From positions 1 through 23,905 of the forward strand of contig JBHEMU010000133.1 in assembly GCA_046262415.1 (NCBI GenBank): a stretch of DNA of 23,905 nt, in the 5' to 3' direction. The notes beneath the pieces were generated by a model. It did no database searches, was not told the DNA's origin, and was given only the letters and a program-made list of their open reading frames with translations. Positions 21,401 through 23,905 of the stretch are shown here, piece by piece (positions within the stretch are counted from its first letter, which is position 1; every line of letters begins with the position of its first letter). A program made the position numbers and the translations under genes. This stretch comes from JACDAS01 sp046262415. GTDB taxonomy: Bacteria; Actinomycetota; Thermoleophilia; Gaiellales; Gaiellaceae.

Positions 21401-22600
21401 CTACCCCGTGGGGGTGGCGGGCTGCCGCCCGAGCGTGACCTCGACGGTCAGCCGCTTGGAGCCGCGGTAGACCGTGAGGGTGAGCTTGTCGCCGGGCTTC
21501 TTGGCCGAGACGAGCGAGCGCAGGCGGGAGAGCGTCCGGACGGCGACGCCGTCGGCGCGGACGATGATGTCGCCGCCGAGCACGTAGCCCTCGCCGGCGA
21601 CCGTCACGCGCGTCTCGCCGGCCTTCAGGCCCGCCTTCGCCGCGCCGCTGCCGGGCTGTACCGACTCGACGAGGAGCCCGCGCGTGACGGGCAGCCTGAA
21701 CAGCCGCGCCAGCGCCGGCTGGATCGCCCGGGCGGTGATACCGATGAAGGGATGCTCGACCCGCCCGCTCGCGATCAGCTGCGCGGCGACGTTGCGGACG
21801 GTGTCGATCGGAATCGCGAAGCCGATGCCGACGTTGCCCCCCTGGACGCCGGATCCACCGGGAACGATCTGCGCGTTGACACCGATCACCTCTCCGAGCG
21901 CGTTCAGGAGCGGTCCGCCCGAGTTGCCCTGGTTGATCGGCGCGTCGGTCTGGATCACGTGGTCGATCGAGTAGGAGTTGGGCGCCGTGATCTGGCGCTG
22001 GAGCGCGCTCACGATCCCGGCCGTCACGGTGCGGTTGAGCCCGAACGGGTTGCCGATCGCGACGACGGCATCGCCGACGCGCACGTCGTCGGAGCGCCCG
22101 AGCGGCAGCGGCGTCAGCGCCCGCGAGCGGGCCTGCACCTTCAGCACGGCGAGGTCCGTGGACGCGTCGACGCCGACGATCTCCGCAGGCATGCTCTCGT
22201 TGTTCGAGAAGCTGACCTCGACCGAGCTCGCTCCGTCGACGACGTGGAAGTTCGTGACGATGTGGCCGGCCTTGTCGAGGACGAAGCCGGAGCCGAGCCC
22301 CCGCTGCGTCCCGGGCGGGCCGAAGGGGTTCGTGAAGGGGTCGTCCACCACCGCGGTGGTCGTGACCTGGACGACGCCGGGAGCGGTGCGCCGGTAGATC
22401 TCGTTGATCGACAGTGCCTTGCTCTCACCCTTGAACTGCGCCGGCACGGTCGAGGGGGGCGACTGCTCGACCTCGCGCACGGTCGAGGTGCCGCCGCCGA
22501 GCTGCCCGAGCAGGGCCGCGCCGCCGAGCGCGACCGCCCCGCCCGCGAAGGCGGCGGCGGCGAACCCGGCGGCACGGCCCAGGTACGTGCGGCTCTCCAT
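21401..22600 (-). CDS. HtrA/DegP-like serine protease with PDZ domain
   Basis: This 399-residue protein has an N-terminal hydrophobic segment (about 10-35) that should anchor it in the membrane, a trypsin-like domain with the full catalytic triad (His119 in TNFHVVDG, Asp149 in STDLAVL, Ser227 in NQGNSGGPL), and one PDZ domain (about 290-390; GLLVESVQPGSGAAKAGLKAG). Such proteases degrade or chaperone misfolded proteins outside the membrane. Length is normal for single-PDZ actinobacterial HtrA. Start ATG 22600 follows TATAAC at 8 nt. The region upstream has phased direct repeats (separate entry), suggesting control by a response regulator. Confidence 0.92.
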   Translation of the reverse strand: MESRTYLGRAAGFAAAAFAGGAVALGGAALLGQLGGGTSTVREVEQSPPSTVPAQFKGESKALSINEIYRRTAPGVVQVTTTAVVDDPFTNPFGPPGTQRGLGSGFVLDKAGHIVTNFHVVDGASSVEVSFSNNESMPAEIVGVDASTDLAVLKVQARSRALTPLPLGRSDDVRVGDAVVAIGNPFGLNRTVTAGIVSALQRQITAPNSYSIDHVIQTDAPINQGNSGGPLLNALGEVIGVNAQIVPGGSGVQGGNVGIGFAIPIDTVRNVAAQLIASGRVEHPFIGITARAIQPALARLFRLPVTRGLLVESVQPGSGAAKAGLKAGETRVTVAGEGYVLGGDIIVRADGVAVRTLSRLRSLVSAKKPGDKLTLTVYRGSKRLTVEVTLGRQPATPTG

Positions 22601-22608
22601 CCGGCACC

Positions 22609-22614
22609 GTTATA
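22609..22614 (-). promoter_or_regulatory. TATAAC -10-like element of the HtrA gene
   Basis: On the minus strand TATAAC lies 8 nt before ATG 22600 in otherwise GC-rich DNA. It is the most AT-rich hexamer in this intergenic region and sits just downstream of the direct repeats. Confidence 0.45.
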
Positions 22615-22625
22615 GCGCCCCGGGT

Positions 22626-22682
22626 GTTGAGGGACGGTTAGGGCGATTAAGGCTCGCTTGCGCCGGTGTTAAGGATTGTTGG
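22626..22682. promoter_or_regulatory. Phased direct repeats upstream of the HtrA gene
   Basis: On the plus strand GTTGAGGG (22626-22633), GGTTAGGG (22636-22643), GATTAAGG (22645-22652) and TGTTAAGG (22667-22674) recur with spacings of 10, 9 and 22 nt; ATTGTTGG nearby is a weaker fifth copy. On the minus strand, the first copy would overlap the -35 region of the TATAAC promoter of the HtrA gene. This arrangement resembles binding sites of OmpR/PhoB-family response regulators. Confidence 0.5.
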
Positions 22683-22732
22683 GCGAGCTTCCCGAGGGGG
22701 CGTCGGCGCTCGCCGTGCTGCAACATGACGCG

Positions 22733-23098
22733 ATGCGCCGAGGCCTCACCCTCTCGTGCCTGGCCGCCGCCCTCGTCGCGCCCGCGGCTGCCGCCGGCAC
22801 GCCGTGCTCGGAGCGCCTGATCGCCGACTGGGCGGCGGACTCCCGCGTCGACCACGCGTACCACCTCGCCTGCTACCGGGACGCCCTGGACACGATGCCC
22901 GAGGACCTCCGCACGTACTCGAGCGCGCCCGCCGACATCGGCGCCGCCATGCACAGGCGCGTCCGGCGGCTCGAGGGGCGGCGGATCGCCGCGCCGGACG
23001 TCAAGGACAGCCGGGACGGTCATGGCCGGGTGGTGGTCGTCGCGTTGATGCTGCTGGCCGGATCGGCGGTGCTCGTCGCGGCCTCCCTGCGCCGGTAG
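22733..23098 (+). CDS. Small secreted, C-terminally membrane-anchored protein
   Basis: The 121-residue product has a signal-peptide-like start (MRRGLTLSCLAAALVAPAAAAG) and a C-terminal hydrophobic segment followed by RR (VVVVALMLLAGSAVLVAASLRR), so most of it should face outside, held by the C-terminal helix. The central part has Cys residues in GTPCSERL and HLACYRDALDTMPEDLRTYSSAPADI. From memory, a CYR-x-A-x3-P-x-D-x3-YSSA pattern recurs in Thermoleophilia-like genomes, but I know no function. ATG 22733 is chosen because it starts the signal peptide; a further ATG at 22676 would place it internally. CAACAT lies 6 nt upstream. Confidence 0.65.
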   Translation: MRRGLTLSCLAAALVAPAAAAGTPCSERLIADWAADSRVDHAYHLACYRDALDTMPEDLRTYSSAPADIGAAMHRRVRRLEGRRIAAPDVKDSRDGHGRVVVVALMLLAGSAVLVAASLRR

Positions 23099-23108
23099 GC
23101 CTGCCGAG

Positions 23109-23114
23109 TACGAT
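23109..23114 (+). promoter_or_regulatory. TACGAT -10-like element of the phosphatase gene
   Basis: TACGAT stands 6 nt before GTG 23121 in the 22-bp gap after the previous gene. No Shine-Dalgarno sequence is present, so the gene is probably leaderless. Confidence 0.5.
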
Positions 23115-23120
23115 CGGCTG

Positions 23121-23849
23121 GTGGCGACGCGGACGCGAGATCTGGCCTGGGACGGCTGCCTCAACGTCCGCGACCTCGGCGGGCACGCCACCGAGGACGG
23201 CCGCGAGACACGCTTCGGCGCGGTCGTCAGGGCCGACAGCGTCAGGCGCCTCAGCGACGTCGGCTGGGGTGCTCTCGTCGAGCACGGCATCACGCGGATC
23301 GTCGACCTGCGGATGCAGCAGGAGCTCGACGTCGACCCGCCGGCGGCGCTGCCGGTCGAGGTCGTTCACCTCTCGGTGCTCGGAGAGCTGGATCCCGAAG
23401 CGGAGGCGGCGATCGATGCGCTCGCGACCACGCGGGACGTGTACCTCGAGTTCCTCGAGCGCTACCGGTCGAATTTCGCGCGCGCGGTGGCTGCGGTCGG
23501 GGATGCGCCCCCGGGCGGCGTCCTGATCCACTGCCACAGCGGCAAGGACCGCACCGGGCTCCTCGTCGCGCTGCTCCTCCGCCTGGCCGGGGTCCGCGCC
23601 GCGGAGATCGCCGATGACTACGCCCTCAGCGAGCAGAGGCTTGCTCCCGTGCTCGAGCGCTGGATCGCCGAGGCCGGGGACGAGACCGAGCGCGAGCGGC
23701 GGCGCAGGATCAGCGAGACGCCTCGCGAAGCGATGCTCGAGGTGCTGGAGGAACTCGAGCGTCGCTACGGCAGTGTCCGGGGATACCTGCTCGCGGGCGG
23801 GGCGAGCGAGGCGGAGATCGACCGGGCCGCGGCGCGGCTGCTGGCATGA
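23121..23849 (+). CDS. Tyrosine-protein phosphatase (Y_phosphatase3-like)
   Basis: This 242-residue protein has the dual-specificity-type P-loop HCHSGKDRTG, with Cys138 and Arg144 as CX5R catalytic residues. The N-terminus carries NVRDLGGHATEDGR, typical of the bacterial family resembling MptpB and IphP. The Asp of the general acid is probably in the loop before the P-loop. Lys after Gly (GKDRTG) is characteristic of the lipid/tyrosine phosphatase branch, so phosphoinositides could also be substrates. No signal peptide is seen. GTG 23121 is chosen. Its stop overlaps the next start as ATGA. Confidence 0.88.
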   Translation: MATRTRDLAWDGCLNVRDLGGHATEDGRETRFGAVVRADSVRRLSDVGWGALVEHGITRIVDLRMQQELDVDPPAALPVEVVHLSVLGELDPEAEAAIDALATTRDVYLEFLERYRSNFARAVAAVGDAPPGGVLIHCHSGKDRTGLLVALLLRLAGVRAAEIADDYALSEQRLAPVLERWIAEAGDETERERRRRISETPREAMLEVLEELERRYGSVRGYLLAGGASEAEIDRAAARLLA

Positions 23850-23905
23850 CCAGGGCGTGGATCACCGTCCTGCTCGCCGCCCTCGCGGTGGGTCTTGCCG
23901 GGTGC
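23846..23905 (+). CDS. Lipoprotein N-terminus (partial, cut by window end)
   Basis: The first 20 codons starting at ATG 23846 read MTRAWITVLLAALAVGLAGC, a lipoprotein signal peptide with the lipobox LAGC whose Cys is the last codon in the window. The start overlaps the phosphatase stop as ATGA, so the two are translationally coupled. The mature protein lies outside, so no function can be given. Confidence 0.7.
   Translation, partial: MTRAWITVLLAALAVGLAGC

Noticed and set aside
1..23905. CRISPR array, tRNA, rRNA, transposon or phage genes
   Set aside because: No spaced identical repeats, clover-leaf-like sequence with CCA-adjacent stems, transposase or integrase motif was seen by reading; a search program could still find a divergent one.

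Overview
The window is very GC-rich, strongly GC3-biased, densely coding bacterial DNA with short or absent intergenic gaps. A SigR/RsrA-type thiol-stress sigma/anti-sigma pair, many GTG starts, repeated promoter-like TANNNT hexamers 6-7 nt before start codons, and an HTH-membrane-LytR_C protein suggest an Actinomycetota chromosome. Thermoleophilia (Gaiellales/Solirubrobacterales-like) is my best guess, by inference only. I see no rRNA, tRNA, CRISPR array, insertion sequence or phage gene.

Left part (1-5.3 kb): a possible short ORF at the edge; a secreted seven-repeat FG-GAP protein (minus); a gene-poor stretch of about 530 bp with a possible decayed multicopper-oxidase fragment; a small conserved protein divergent from an OsmC-like protein. 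OsmC starts a tightly overlapping run with an NAD-dependent epimerase (apparently using a CTG start) and a class V PLP enzyme. Middle (5.3-11.7 kb): a SIS-domain sugar isomerase-like gene and an M16 zinc protease diverge from a 19-bp gap; then a small TPR-like protein, acetyl-CoA synthetase (acs) downstream of an M24 peptidase, and an SRPBCC protein.

11.7-17.7 kb is a plus-strand metabolic block: an amidohydrolase, then a three-subunit molybdenum hydroxylase ([2Fe-2S], molybdopterin and FAD subunits) with overlapping genes, a MobA/MocA-like nucleotidyltransferase likely serving its cofactor, and an HTH-TM-LytR_C protein. The FAD subunit carries an inserted four-cysteine segment like that of the PaoABC/YagTSR aldehyde oxidoreductases.

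17.7-23.9 kb is regulatory and stress related: a lower-GC membrane-protein ORF; rsrA and sigR, with a GGGAAT-N18-GTT promoter upstream of sigR that predicts autoregulation; a PRC-barrel protein; a unit of a Cys/His-rich protein, a glutamate-cysteine ligase-like enzyme and a heavy-metal-binding domain protein; an HtrA protease with phased direct repeats in its promoter region; a small secreted membrane-anchored protein; a tyrosine phosphatase; and the first 20 codons of a lipoprotein. The best-supported new observations are the sigR promoter, the leaderless-promoter pattern, the htrA repeats, the CTG start and the PaoABC-like operon.
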